Counted from the first letter of the stretch, positions 52,838 through 60,852 are shown. The stretch is 64,000 bases of DNA from UBA868 sp016776875 (GCA_051201585.1 CP179198.1:1736001-1800000), one strand, 5' to 3'. Notes: generated from the letters alone by a model not told the origin. Made by a program: numbers and translations.

Positions 52838-52858
52838 GCCCACCATTTATTCCTCTTT
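52838..52858 (+). repeat. Partial attachment site, right edge of element B
   Basis: 21 bp (GCCCACCATTTATTCCTCTTT) equal to 49909-49929. The tRNA-derived part to its left is decayed. Confidence 0.6.
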
Positions 52859-52912
52859 ATTTCAGGGGTCTACGGCATTCAGACATCGCCCTGCTCGCTC
52901 CCTAAATAATAA

Positions 52913-53914
52913 CTAGTCAGCAATCGGGTGCTCATTACCGGTGAATTTGTCCCAAAATATTGGCAGGTCGTCACTTCCTAAACTGCTCGGTAAGCGGGGT
53001 GATATGACAGCTTGCCATTGACCTGACTGTATTTCCGCCACCGGGTGTTGGAATACATAATGACCCTCGAATCCCATTCTTAAATCGGTGATCACAAGTT
53101 GCCCTTCGATAACATCAGCTCGATTGAAGCCATCGGCGAACCATTCGAGTTTTTGGACATCTGGAATGTGTTTAGCTTGCTCAAATAAACCCTGGCCCCG
53201 GTCAAAGCTATTGGAACTCATCGAGTCTGATCTGAGAAAATGATAATAGCCCTCCTGATAGGAATCTGTTCCCATGACCACGATGCGCCACATCAACGTA
53301 TTAAAGGGTGTGGGAGTAGTGAAGACCTTTAACTCCTCCCCGGCCGTATCAAACCTCTCCGTCACAGCACTTACCACCAGTAATTTAGCAACCCAGGACC
53401 AACTCAAATATAAACAACTCACAATCAATCCGGTTTTGAGTGCAGTTTTTGCGAATGCCCTAATTGGAGCCAGCAGCACCACTATCACGGCCACCAATAA
53501 CGGTAGTGTATACAGCGGATCGATGATAAAAAGCGTGCTCCACATGGTCGGCGTCACAGCTAGCGGCCAGAATAATTGTGTGCCGTATGCAGTATGAGCA
53601 TCAAGCAATGGATGCGTTATCAGCGCTAGCATAACTGCCCAGAACCAGGGTTTAGGTGCCTCTCTTACCGGCGTGTAATAACGTCTCAGAATTAGCCAGA
53701 GTGATACTGCAAACGGAATGAGTATTACGAGAGAGTGAGAAAAACCACGATGCAAGGTGAAGTTGGCAACCGAATTGCCATAATCGATCATTACGTCTAA
53801 ATCGGGTAATGTACCTAGCGCAGCTCCCACGACCAGGGCTCTGCGGCGATGCTTTGCAGGCACACAAACAGCGGCAACGGATGCCCCTAGAGCAAGCTGG
53901 GTGACTGAGTCCAT
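52913..53914 (-). CDS. Membrane-bound metal-dependent hydrolase, YdjM/DUF457 type
   Basis: 333 residues with an N-terminal MDSVTQLALGASVAAV, the metal-site motif HRGFSHSLVIL, and ALITHPLLDAHTAYGTQLFWP, diagnostic of the DUF457 family (YdjM is LexA-controlled in Escherichia coli). About five helices and a C-terminal extracytoplasmic domain of about 130 residues. The function of the family is not established. Confidence 0.8.
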   Translation of the reverse strand: MDSVTQLALGASVAAVCVPAKHRRRALVVGAALGTLPDLDVMIDYGNSVANFTLHRGFSHSLVILIPFAVSLWLILRRYYTPVREAPKPWFWAVMLALITHPLLDAHTAYGTQLFWPLAVTPTMWSTLFIIDPLYTLPLLVAVIVVLLAPIRAFAKTALKTGLIVSCLYLSWSWVAKLLVVSAVTERFDTAGEELKVFTTPTPFNTLMWRIVVMGTDSYQEGYYHFLRSDSMSSNSFDRGQGLFEQAKHIPDVQKLEWFADGFNRADVIEGQLVITDLRMGFEGHYVFQHPVAEIQSGQWQAVISPRLPSSLGSDDLPIFWDKFTGNEHPIAD

Positions 53915-54090
53915 CGAGGCGCTACCAATCTATTTCACGAGCATGCAAATTGAAAAAGCAGAAACAATCTTCATCAGACGCTCTCCAGGATAATCGGCGA
54001 GTTTGGCCTGAGGGGTTGAAGAACTGTATCAACTGACGCGCAGGCTGACTGTGATGACGATTAAATTAACAAATTGGGTGAGATAAATCT

Positions 54091-54148
54091 AATGCGCTAT
54101 TCGCATCTTCGGGCAGAGGATTGGGTTAAGCGGTTGGATTGAATGGGG
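54091..54148 (+). repeat. Integrase-2 3'-end fragment beside Nif11 copy 4
   Basis: About 58 bp (ATGCGCTATTCGCATCTTCG ... GGTTAAGCGGTTGG ... GAATGGGG) matching 50934-50990 with some substitutions. It abuts the convergent Nif11-like gene. Confidence 0.75.
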
Positions 54149-54412
54149 CTAGCACTCATGTTGCAACCCTTTCTGACCTCCGCTAATCAACTGCAACTCA
54201 AAGTCAGTCAGATCATCGCCTTGTCCCAAGAAGTCCTGATGGGCATAGACCTCATCTGATGTGATGGTATAGCCATGTGTCTTGGCAAGAGTTGCTATGC
54301 CCTCTCCCATGCCTGAACCACTGGCAGTTGCGGTATTGATGATGGAAACCACTGCTTCCTGAAGGTCATCGTCTTCTAGGACTGCGTTACGGAAGGAATT
54401 AAAGTCGGTCAT
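54149..54412 (-). CDS. Nif11-like leader precursor peptide, copy 4 (tail QKGLQHEC)
   Basis: 87 residues, leader closest to copy 3 (LQEAVVSI, GEGIATLAKTHGY, LTDFELQLISGG) and the longest tail, QKGLQHEC, again with C-terminal Cys. The ribosome site is weak. The 54478 gene lies 65 bp upstream on the same strand and may be co-transcribed. Confidence 0.78.
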   Translation of the reverse strand: MTDFNSFRNAVLEDDDLQEAVVSIINTATASGSGMGEGIATLAKTHGYTITSDEVYAHQDFLGQGDDLTDFELQLISGGQKGLQHEC

Positions 54413-54477
54413 GAGATTGTTCTAATGAGGTTGATCCTGGGGGTTGGGTGTAGGCTATCTTGAGAAAAAGTAGGAAG

Positions 54478-54813
54478 CTATTGGGAGAGTTCTTGAAGTG
54501 CGTCATCTATGCAATTAGAGGATTGATGTCCATTCCTGACATCTCTCTCAGCAAACAATCCCACAAGAGTCAAAATCTCATCCTGATTGTAATGACCTAG
54601 TATGTTGTACCGCTCGTTACCGGCACTGCCAAGAACGAAACCCTTGTACATTCCATTGGACCAGCTGTCTTCGTTTTTCTTCCAGTCAAGGTACAGTTGG
54701 GCAACCCTGTCACAGGAATCAAGTGGGGTGGAGCCTGTATAGGCTTCCGAGTAGCAAGCCTTCGCGGGAGCGACCAGAGCTAACAGTAGGATTATTGGTA
54801 GTAGTGGTTTCAT
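54478..54813 (-). CDS. Small secreted hypothetical protein, possibly Rap1a/Tai-like
   Basis: 111 residues with a signal peptide (PLLPIILLLALVAPAKA) and a mature part with Cys in ACYSEAY, DSCDRVAQLYLDW and SSNCIDDALQEL. The layout GMYKGFVLGSAGN, helix, C-terminal Cys faintly recalls Rap1a/Tai immunity proteins of type VI amidase effectors. The resemblance is weak. Its position upstream of Nif11 copy 4 mirrors that of the pentapeptide lipoprotein upstream of copy 3. Confidence 0.55.
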   Translation of the reverse strand: MKPLLPIILLLALVAPAKACYSEAYTGSTPLDSCDRVAQLYLDWKKNEDSWSNGMYKGFVLGSAGNERYNILGHYNQDEILTLVGLFAERDVRNGHQSSNCIDDALQELSQ

Positions 54814-54862
54814 TATTTGATCCGAGAAACGGAATGATTATCTTAGGGAGTTCTGCAAGTAG

Positions 54863-54880
54863 GGGTTGGAATGAATGGGA
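54863..54880 (+). repeat. Short integrase-2 tail fragment beside Nif11 copy 5
   Basis: GGGTTGGAATGAATGGGA matches the last codons and downstream bases of integrase 2. It directly abuts the Nif11 pseudogene stop. Confidence 0.6.
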
Positions 54881-55066
54881 TTAACAACCGCTGCTACTGC
54901 CACGACCACCCCCACTAATTAACTCCAGTTCAAAGTCAGTCAAATCACCATCTTGTCCAAGGAAGTCCTTATGGGTATAGACCTCATCTGAGGTAATAGT
55001 ATAGCCATGTGTCTTGGCAAGAGTTGCAATGCCATCTCCCATGCCTGACCCATTGGCTGTTGCTGT
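54881..55066 (-). pseudogene. Nif11-like leader precursor, copy 5, 5'-truncated (tail GRGSSSGC)
   Basis: The C-terminal two-thirds remain: GSGMGDGIATLAKTHGYTIT, DFLGQDGDLTDFELELISGG, then GRGSSSGC and stop. The first ~25 codons are replaced by unrelated sequence at about 55067. The tail differs from all other copies but keeps the terminal Cys. Confidence 0.8.
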
Positions 55067-55317
55067 GAGGCAATAAAAGAGGAAAAATGGCAGAGACCAC
55101 GGAAAAAAACCTTAGGAGAATTTATAACCAACGGTCCCTGCCTACCTCTTCCACAAGGTAGCATCTTCAGATCTCCAATTGCGATGCCTGCCGTAATTAA
55201 AGGAAGATCGTCAATGCCTAAAATACTCTAGGGATCTTAATTGGTTTACGAAATATCTCTTAAGTAATAATGAGAATCATTCGCAATTAATAAAACAGAA
55301 AAGCAGCGCGCCTCTCA
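55067..55317. other. Unassigned stretch with a Fur-box-like sequence
   Basis: About 250 bp between Nif11 copies 5 and 6 with no intact gene. At 55266-55284 AATAATGAGAATCATTCGC matches 15 of 19 bases of the Fur consensus, but no iron gene is adjacent. It may be the promoter of a lost gene. Confidence 0.4.
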
Positions 55318-55355
55318 GGGCGGAGGAATTGGTTAAGCGGTTGGAATGAATGGGG
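55318..55355 (+). repeat. Integrase-2 3'-end fragment beside Nif11 copy 6
   Basis: About 38 bp (GGAGGAATTGGTTAAGCGG, then TTGGAATGAATGGGG) matching the end of integrase 2. It abuts the convergent Nif11-like gene. Confidence 0.7.
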
Positions 55356-55613
55356 TTAACAGCCTCTTCGATGCTGACCCCCACTAATCAACTCCAGTTC
55401 AAAGTCAGTGAGATCACCATCTTGTCCCAGAAAGTCCTGATGGGCATAGACCTCATCTGAAGTGATGGTAAAGCCATGTGTCTTGGCAAGGGTTGCAATG
55501 CCATCTCCCATCCCTGACCCATTGGCTGTTGCGGTATTGATGATGGAGATCACCTGTTCCTGAAGATCATCATCTTCAAGAACGGCATTACGGAAGGATT
55601 GGAAGTCGGTCAT
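55356..55613 (-). CDS. Nif11-like leader precursor peptide, copy 6 (tail QHRRGC)
   Basis: 85 residues, almost identical to copy 2 in leader and with the same QHRRGC end. It has an AAGGAA ribosome site and its own promoter with a perfect CRP-like box. It is the last intact copy before the GST gene. Confidence 0.8.
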   Translation of the reverse strand: MTDFQSFRNAVLEDDDLQEQVISIINTATANGSGMGDGIATLAKTHGFTITSDEVYAHQDFLGQDGDLTDFELELISGGQHRRGC

Positions 55614-55638
55614 TGCTTTTTCCTTAAGTTATAACTCA

Positions 55639-55691
55639 AGAATACACCTGTCTTAGGAATGGTCCAATTTTTGAGTGTGATGGGGATCACA
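55639..55691 (-). promoter_or_regulatory. Promoter and CRP-like box of Nif11 copy 6
   Basis: Minus strand -35 TTGGAC and -10 TATTCT (55639-55644) at 17-bp spacing, with TGTGA-N6-TCACA (55676-55691), a perfect CRP/Vfr half-site pair, upstream. The arrangement equals that of copy 2. Confidence 0.65.
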
Positions 55692-55744
55692 TAGGGAATT
55701 AGGCGGAAGTCAGCGGAGATAAGTATCATGCGGTTGCCTAGGGA

Positions 55745-55780
55745 GGCGCTACACGCATCTTAGGTCGGAGGATTTGGCGA
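55745..55780 (+). repeat. Diverged integrase-2 tail fragment upstream of the GST gene
   Basis: GGCGCTACACGCATCTTAGG followed by TCGGAGGATTTGGCGA resembles the integrase-2 end (50935-50970) but is not followed by a Nif11 gene. A shorter trace (ATGCGCTATACGGATCT) is at 56609-56625. Confidence 0.5.
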
Positions 55781-55903
55781 CGAATTTAGGACAGTAGTTC
55801 TCTCGATATATACTTTGGCTGTGCCATTCGGTCTCTGGATCAGCTTAAGTTCAAAAAGTACAACATACACCCGAGATCATCACCATCGGAGGGGAGGCCT
55901 CGA

Positions 55904-56590
55904 ATGCCTGACCTAAAATTAGTTTATTTTAAAATGCGAGCGTTAGCAGAAGCGCCCCAATTGATGCTGCACTACTCGGACACGCCTTATTCTTATGAGA
56001 TGGGGTGGGATTACTTTGGACAACCGTGGGGCGAAGTCAAATCATCGGTTCTTTATCGCCAACTTCCCCTACTCGTTGTCAATGAATCTACTGAGATCTT
56101 CCAAAGCGGCGCAATCACCCGATATTTAGCGGAATTAACAGGGCTTAAGCCAGATGATGCACTTTTGCTGGCGGAAGTGGACGCCCTTTACGAAGCCTCC
56201 CAAGAATTATTCCGGCCCCTGAACCCAACCATTAATTTCGCTGTGGGTGAGGAATTCTTATCGAAGCGAAGCAAGTTAATCGAGCAGTTAGCGCCCCGCT
56301 TTGAAGATTTCGAGCGCATCCTTGGATCACAACCGACAACACCATTCTTCTTTGGCGACGATCCTTTTTATTGTGATTTTGGCGTCTTTCACCACGTCAA
56401 TCTTGCCCTGAATCTCGATGAAAATCTTTTAGATCCGTATCCGCTCCTTTCTGGATTTTTATCAAACTTCGAACGCCTCGATGGCGTAAAAGAATATCTC
56501 GACAGCAGGCCGGAACTGATTGGCGTAGGATCAAAACCTCAACTTCTGATCGACGGGGTTGCTAAATCTACTGGGATAGCAAATGACTAG
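55904..56590 (+). CDS. Glutathione S-transferase (sigma/alpha-like)
   Basis: 228 residues. The N-terminal domain reads LKLVYFKMRALAEAPQLML with the catalytic Tyr near residue 8, then YRQLPLLVVNE and the glutathione site ESTEIFQSGAITRYLAEL. The C-terminal helical domain is typical. It resembles animal-like sigma-class GSTs, with a GGAGGGGAGG ribosome site upstream. Confidence 0.78.
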   Translation: MPDLKLVYFKMRALAEAPQLMLHYSDTPYSYEMGWDYFGQPWGEVKSSVLYRQLPLLVVNESTEIFQSGAITRYLAELTGLKPDDALLLAEVDALYEASQELFRPLNPTINFAVGEEFLSKRSKLIEQLAPRFEDFERILGSQPTTPFFFGDDPFYCDFGVFHHVNLALNLDENLLDPYPLLSGFLSNFERLDGVKEYLDSRPELIGVGSKPQLLIDGVAKSTGIAND

Positions 56591-56702
56591 TTGCTGCGGT
56601 AATGCGCAAATGCGCTATACGGATCTAACAGCAGCGAAATCGGAAAGACACTAACGGACAGCCATTTCTACTCTCCCCCGGTGCGACTGGGGGCAAGGCA
56701 AG

Positions 56703-56727
56703 GGAGGCCCCGACGATCAGGGCCTCC
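56703..56727. terminator. Hairpin between convergent GST and sulfatase genes
   Basis: GGAGGCCC (56703-56710) pairs with GGGCCTCC (56720-56727) over a 9-nt loop. The T-tract is weak in both directions. Confidence 0.5.
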
Positions 56728-56734
56728 AGATTAC

Positions 56735-59125
56735 TTACCGAACTTCAATGGTGACGTGCGCGAGTTCACCTGTATATGCGCTATGCCGCATGGGACCGAC
56801 ATTACGCATCAGCACGGGCGTTGCGCGATCCTTTGCAATATCGGCGCCCTCATCGAATGAGAACCGAGATAGGACAGTGGTTTCAAGTCGGGCGCTGGCA
56901 ACTGACTTTCCGTTAACCTCGAGCGAAATGGTAGCGCCCTTGCCCAGACCATTCCCGTCGTAATCGATGTCTACAGCAATCTGATGCGAACCTTCCGGCA
57001 ACATCTGATTGCTCTGCAGCACGGTGAGTTCACCAATGTTGTTATAAACGAATCCAGGCCTACCGTCTTCAATAAAAATCGCCCAGCCGCCAAACCGACC
57101 TCCCTGAGCAATCAGCACACCTTGATTATCATAACGATCACTGACGTTCACCTCAGCCGTTGTTCTGGTGGACCGGTTCTTGACATCAATAAATGCATTT
57201 TCATTAATACCAAAGGTTCCCGGATAGAGCTTAATCGACTTGCGATCCGCCATGAGTGACTTTCGACCTGCCACCTGAGGCAGTAATCGTTCGAGGAGAC
57301 GATCATCGATCGGCAACGCGTGATTAGCGATGGCTTCCTCCAAAAACAATTGCTTCATTGCCTCCAGCCGCTCTGGCTCCTGGGCAGCAAGATCATTGCT
57401 CAGACTGAAGTCGACCCGTGTGTCGTAGAGTTGCCAACCGTTATCGTCGGTCACTTCATGACGTTTTTTTCGCTCCCAGGGCAGTTTCACCACGACCCGG
57501 GCTAACCATCCATCAGCATATATCCCCCGGTTGCCTACAACCTCAAAATATTGGACGGTGTGTCTTTCAGTTGCGTCGGCATCATCAAAGGTATATGCGA
57601 TGCTCGTTCCCTGAATGGGAATCTGCTTGACCCCATTCACATATTCAGGTTCTGGTAGGCCAGTCACCTCAAGAATGGTTGGCACAATGTCGATCACATG
57701 AGTGAACTGCTCGCGAAGCTCGCCTCTGGCCTTAAAACCATTAGGCCAGTGCACTACGGTACCATTGCGAGTGCCCCCAAAGTCGCTCGCAACCTGCTTG
57801 GTATACGCAAAGGGAGCATCAAAAGCAATTGCCCAACCCACCGACATATGCGGGTAGGTCGTTGGACCACCCCAGGCGTCGTAATACTCGAGTTGCTCCT
57901 CAACCGTTTCAACACGGCCGTTTGTCATGTTGTTCCAATTCCAGTTACCCGTATCGTTCCCTTCACTGCTGGTCCCGTTGTCGCCGGTGATATAGATAAC
58001 CAACGTATCATCAAGCACCCCAAGCTCGTCAATGGCGTCCAGCAATCGCCCAACCTCATAGTCGGTGAACTCCACAAATCCCGAGAACACTTCTGCCTGG
58101 CGGGCATACATCTTTCTCTGATCATCAGATAACGTGTCCCAGTCGGGAACACTACGTGGCTTGTTGGCAAGCTGCGTGCCACTTGGGACAACGCCACTAT
58201 CAATCTGTTGTTTGAGGGTGTCATCACGAACTTGGTCCCAGCCCTTATCGAAAAAGCCTTTATATTTGTTAGCCCAATCCTGATGCACGTGGTGCGGGGA
58301 ATGCACGCCCGGAGGCGCGTAGTAGATAAAGAAGGGCTTATCGGGGGTCAGTGACTGCTGTTGGCGAACCCACTCAATGGCTTCTCTAGAAAGATCTGTC
58401 GATAACTGATAACCGGAATCATCATTCACTTCAATATTGGTCACGCCATCATGCAGCGATGGGTTCCAGTTATTTTCTTCCGCTCCGATAAAGCCGTAGA
58501 ACTTCTCAAAACCCTGGCGTGTCGGCCATCGGTCCTGCGGTCCTGAGGCGGTGGTCTCCCCGCCCAACGTGGCGTGCCATTTGCCAAACGCAGCCGTGTT
58601 GTAACCATTCAGACGAAGCACTTCGGCAATGGGTGCCGCATAGTTGGGCACGCGGGAAGTGTTGCCTGGAAACCCGGTCGCTATCTCCGGAATGGAGCCC
58701 ATGTTCACCATGTGATGGTTGCGACCCTGCTTAAGTGCAACCCGGGTGGGCCCACAAAGCGCAATGGTATGAAAGCGGTTGAACGATAGTCCGTTGGATG
58801 CCAGTCGATCCAACGTCGGCATCTGAATTGGTCCGCCAAATGTCGAGGGGCCACCGAAGCCTAGATCATCCAGAATAATCACCACCACATTGGGCGCTCC
58901 GCTTGGCGCCGTGACTTCTGATTGTAGAGGCATCCTGGCTTTGTTAGGATCTATCTCGGTCTCGTTTGGATAGATTGGGTCTGCAATCGGCAAACGACTG
59001 CGATCCAACAATTGGACGCTTTCCGCCTCGACTGAAATAAAAGACAAGCTGGCTAGCATGCCTACGGCCAACAAAGATGTTGGCGATAAACATATTGATT
59101 TAATGGTGAAGTTGCTTAATTTCAT
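56735..59125 (-). CDS. Exported arylsulfatase-type sulfatase
   Basis: 796 residues from the ATG at 59125, which has an AGAGGCAGGG ribosome site; a longer reading start at 59251 lacks support. A signal peptide (SLLAVGMLASLSFISVEA) is followed by metal ligands in VVIILDDLGFGG and the formylglycine signature CGPTR (Cys about 124) in ALCGPTRVALKQGR. Further metal residues are in ITGDNGTSSEGND. The C-terminal 250 residues form an added beta-rich domain. It hydrolyses sulfate esters, likely of marine polysaccharides; the maturase must be elsewhere. Confidence 0.9.
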   Translation of the reverse strand: MKLSNFTIKSICLSPTSLLAVGMLASLSFISVEAESVQLLDRSRLPIADPIYPNETEIDPNKARMPLQSEVTAPSGAPNVVVIILDDLGFGGPSTFGGPIQMPTLDRLASNGLSFNRFHTIALCGPTRVALKQGRNHHMVNMGSIPEIATGFPGNTSRVPNYAAPIAEVLRLNGYNTAAFGKWHATLGGETTASGPQDRWPTRQGFEKFYGFIGAEENNWNPSLHDGVTNIEVNDDSGYQLSTDLSREAIEWVRQQQSLTPDKPFFIYYAPPGVHSPHHVHQDWANKYKGFFDKGWDQVRDDTLKQQIDSGVVPSGTQLANKPRSVPDWDTLSDDQRKMYARQAEVFSGFVEFTDYEVGRLLDAIDELGVLDDTLVIYITGDNGTSSEGNDTGNWNWNNMTNGRVETVEEQLEYYDAWGGPTTYPHMSVGWAIAFDAPFAYTKQVASDFGGTRNGTVVHWPNGFKARGELREQFTHVIDIVPTILEVTGLPEPEYVNGVKQIPIQGTSIAYTFDDADATERHTVQYFEVVGNRGIYADGWLARVVVKLPWERKKRHEVTDDNGWQLYDTRVDFSLSNDLAAQEPERLEAMKQLFLEEAIANHALPIDDRLLERLLPQVAGRKSLMADRKSIKLYPGTFGINENAFIDVKNRSTRTTAEVNVSDRYDNQGVLIAQGGRFGGWAIFIEDGRPGFVYNNIGELTVLQSNQMLPEGSHQIAVDIDYDGNGLGKGATISLEVNGKSVASARLETTVLSRFSFDEGADIAKDRATPVLMRNVGPMRHSAYTGELAHVTIEVR

Positions 59126-59423
59126 AACCCTGCCTCTGAAGAAAAAGTCTGATATCGAAGTCCCAGACTCTATTGCTCGTAAAACCTGAGCCTTAATTTT
59201 AAACAATTGTTCCTTAAGATCAATCCATTCGATCGCGATAACCCAATCCAAACAAAAATTACTTTGATTGCCTTAATTTGGATCATTCTTATCAATTTTT
59301 CCCATTTGATAGGCATATCGGCGATGGACTATCTATCCAACTCAGTAGTCACGCACGCGGGGCCCAACAGCCCCAGGCAATAGGTGGTTGTGTCTAAAAC
59401 GCGCGGCTGTTGCTCGCAGCGCC
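59126..59423. other. Intergenic stretch upstream of the sulfatase gene
   Basis: About 300 bp, AT-rich in its first half. No gene, repeat or recognised operator seen. Confidence 0.4.
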
Positions 59424-59903
59424 CTAGAACTTGTCAAAGGTGTTACCTCTTTTTCTGCCAACTGCTCCTTTGCTCCTTGCCGCGGATTTGCTTTTTTTCT
59501 TTTCATATTGCTGGTGCCAATGTTTGGTATCGTCCACGAAGTTACCGTTTGATAGCGCGTCCTGAAACGCTTCAACGAATTTTTTAAACGAGTTAAGAGT
59601 CCACTTTTTGCCTCTACCAAAATGGTCCTCGCCATAAATCCGTCCAGATTTTTGACTCTCGCTGAAGAAAGTAATGCCCCTCACCGTCACCGTCACACAG
59701 TCGTTCTTTTTGTCCCACCAGGAAGCCGTTTTCTTGCTTGGTTTAAATCCTTTAAAACCGGAATCCGGCTTCCCACTCTCTTTTAGCAATACTTTTTGAG
59801 CGTCTATTTCTTCTTGAACCATTTGTCGAGGCGACAACTCTGTTTTTCTTATCTTGGTCTTCGTAAAGACCATCGATTCCCTGTATTTATCGAAACCACT
59901 CAT
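59424..59903 (-). CDS. Hypothetical basic protein
   Basis: 159 residues, Lys- and Arg-rich. The middle reads TASWWDKKNDCVTVTVRGIT and GRGKKWTLNSFKKFVEAFQD; the end is strongly basic (YEKKKSKSAARSKGAVGRKR). No signal peptide. A nucleic-acid-binding role is conceivable from composition only. A GAGGAAGG ribosome site precedes the ATG. The family is not recognised. Confidence 0.55.
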   Translation of the reverse strand: MSGFDKYRESMVFTKTKIRKTELSPRQMVQEEIDAQKVLLKESGKPDSGFKGFKPSKKTASWWDKKNDCVTVTVRGITFFSESQKSGRIYGEDHFGRGKKWTLNSFKKFVEAFQDALSNGNFVDDTKHWHQQYEKKKSKSAARSKGAVGRKRGNTFDKF

Positions 59904-60064
59904 GAGTATTTCCTTCCTCGTTTTCCGAGATTTTCTTCTGAATTAGTGTAGGTCACAGAACTCTACGAAAAAGTTCTTTGGTCTTCAATTAATCCCATAT
60001 TAATCCATTAACAGACCACGACATCCATCATGAAAATACGTTCCCATATGCCCCAATTACTTCG

Positions 60065-60150
60065 TTCAGATTTTTATGAAGAACGATGACCGTCCGACTG
60101 AAACAAGTAGCTGCCTGCAAAAGCACTGCGCCTACAACGATAATCCGAAG
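60065..60150 (+). repeat. Dispersed repeat, copy 1
   Basis: It shares TCAGATTTTTATGAAGAACG and ATGACC exactly, and a further 60 bp loosely, with 63396-63480. Both read MKNDD-x-P then a conserved LQK. It may be a duplicated gene start. Confidence 0.55.
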
Positions 60151-60160
60151 ACGAGCCCTT

Positions 60161-60850
60161 CTAGCTACCAAAGTCCAGAGTCAGCAGCAAACGACATTGC
60201 TTAAGGGGTACGGCGGGCGAGCGGTGTACGAGGCCTGCATGCCTGTTGCCCTGCCACTCTTCCCCTTTCAATAAAGCCACTTCAGAACTTGCCATTTTTT
60301 GAATATCGGCTTCTCTTTTGTAAAGCCCGGATTCCTGATCTGACTGGCCAACGCTTCCACTTCCAAGTTTCCGGCGATTTACCGCATGATGTGGAAGCCA
60401 TTCAGTGGCAATACCACAATATGTCGTGATCAATCTGCAGGGGACGCGATCCGCATGAAACTTCGGGCACATGCTGTCCCCCAAAACTCTCATGCGTAGA
60501 CCTGCTTGCTCTAAATCAAACAAACAGCAAAACATTTCGACGAGTTGTGACGCGTCATCCGCCAGATCATTGAAACGTGGATCACCTATCTCCCTACGCA
60601 TCATTGATCGGGCATCACCCGGTGATACAACGATTGAAATAGAAGTATCCGGTCGGAAAATAACAAAATCATTAACCAGGGTTTTAAATTCTGCGGAAAA
60701 TTGACGTTGCCACACGGCAAGATTGACGTCTTCGTGATAAATGTCTGAAAAAATTTCCGGATGGCCACCTTTAACCGCTCTGCGGACTTTTGCCCGAGTC
60801 TCGGTTCGTCGCTTTAAGGCATTCGTGTTATTTAAAACTATTGAATTCAT
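60161..60850 (-). CDS. DUF1826 protein, partner of the zinc GTPase
   Basis: 229-233 residues; the start is the ATG at 60850 or the one at 60862 overlapping the GTPase gene stop. Motifs: VNLAVWQRQFSAEFKTLVND, RMRVLGDSMCPKFHADRVPC, RLITTYCGIATEWLPHHAVN. DUF1826 genes commonly follow Zur-controlled COG0523 GTPases. It is the second gene of the Zur-boxed operon; its biochemical role is not established, though Cys and His residues suit metal binding. Confidence 0.8.
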   Translation of the reverse strand: MNSIVLNNTNALKRRTETRAKVRRAVKGGHPEIFSDIYHEDVNLAVWQRQFSAEFKTLVNDFVIFRPDTSISIVVSPGDARSMMRREIGDPRFNDLADDASQLVEMFCCLFDLEQAGLRMRVLGDSMCPKFHADRVPCRLITTYCGIATEWLPHHAVNRRKLGSGSVGQSDQESGLYKREADIQKMASSEVALLKGEEWQGNRHAGLVHRSPAVPLKQCRLLLTLDFGS

Positions 60851-60852
60851 GT

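Larger units (their letters stand above)
49867..52858. mobile_element. Integrative element B, about 3 kb, decayed
   Basis: Runs from the tRNA-Val repeat through integrase 2, Nif11 copy 3, pentapeptide lipoprotein 2, a coiled-coil gene remnant and a peroxiredoxin to a partial attachment site at 52838-52858 that shares 21 bp with 49909-49929. The right-end repeat at 52661 supports the boundary. Confidence 0.65.

Noticed and set aside
54940..55164. Minus-strand frame starting MLPCGRGRQG across the truncated Nif11 copy 5
   Set aside because: It is in the wrong frame for the Nif11 remnant and joins unrelated sequence; no ribosome site or family similarity.
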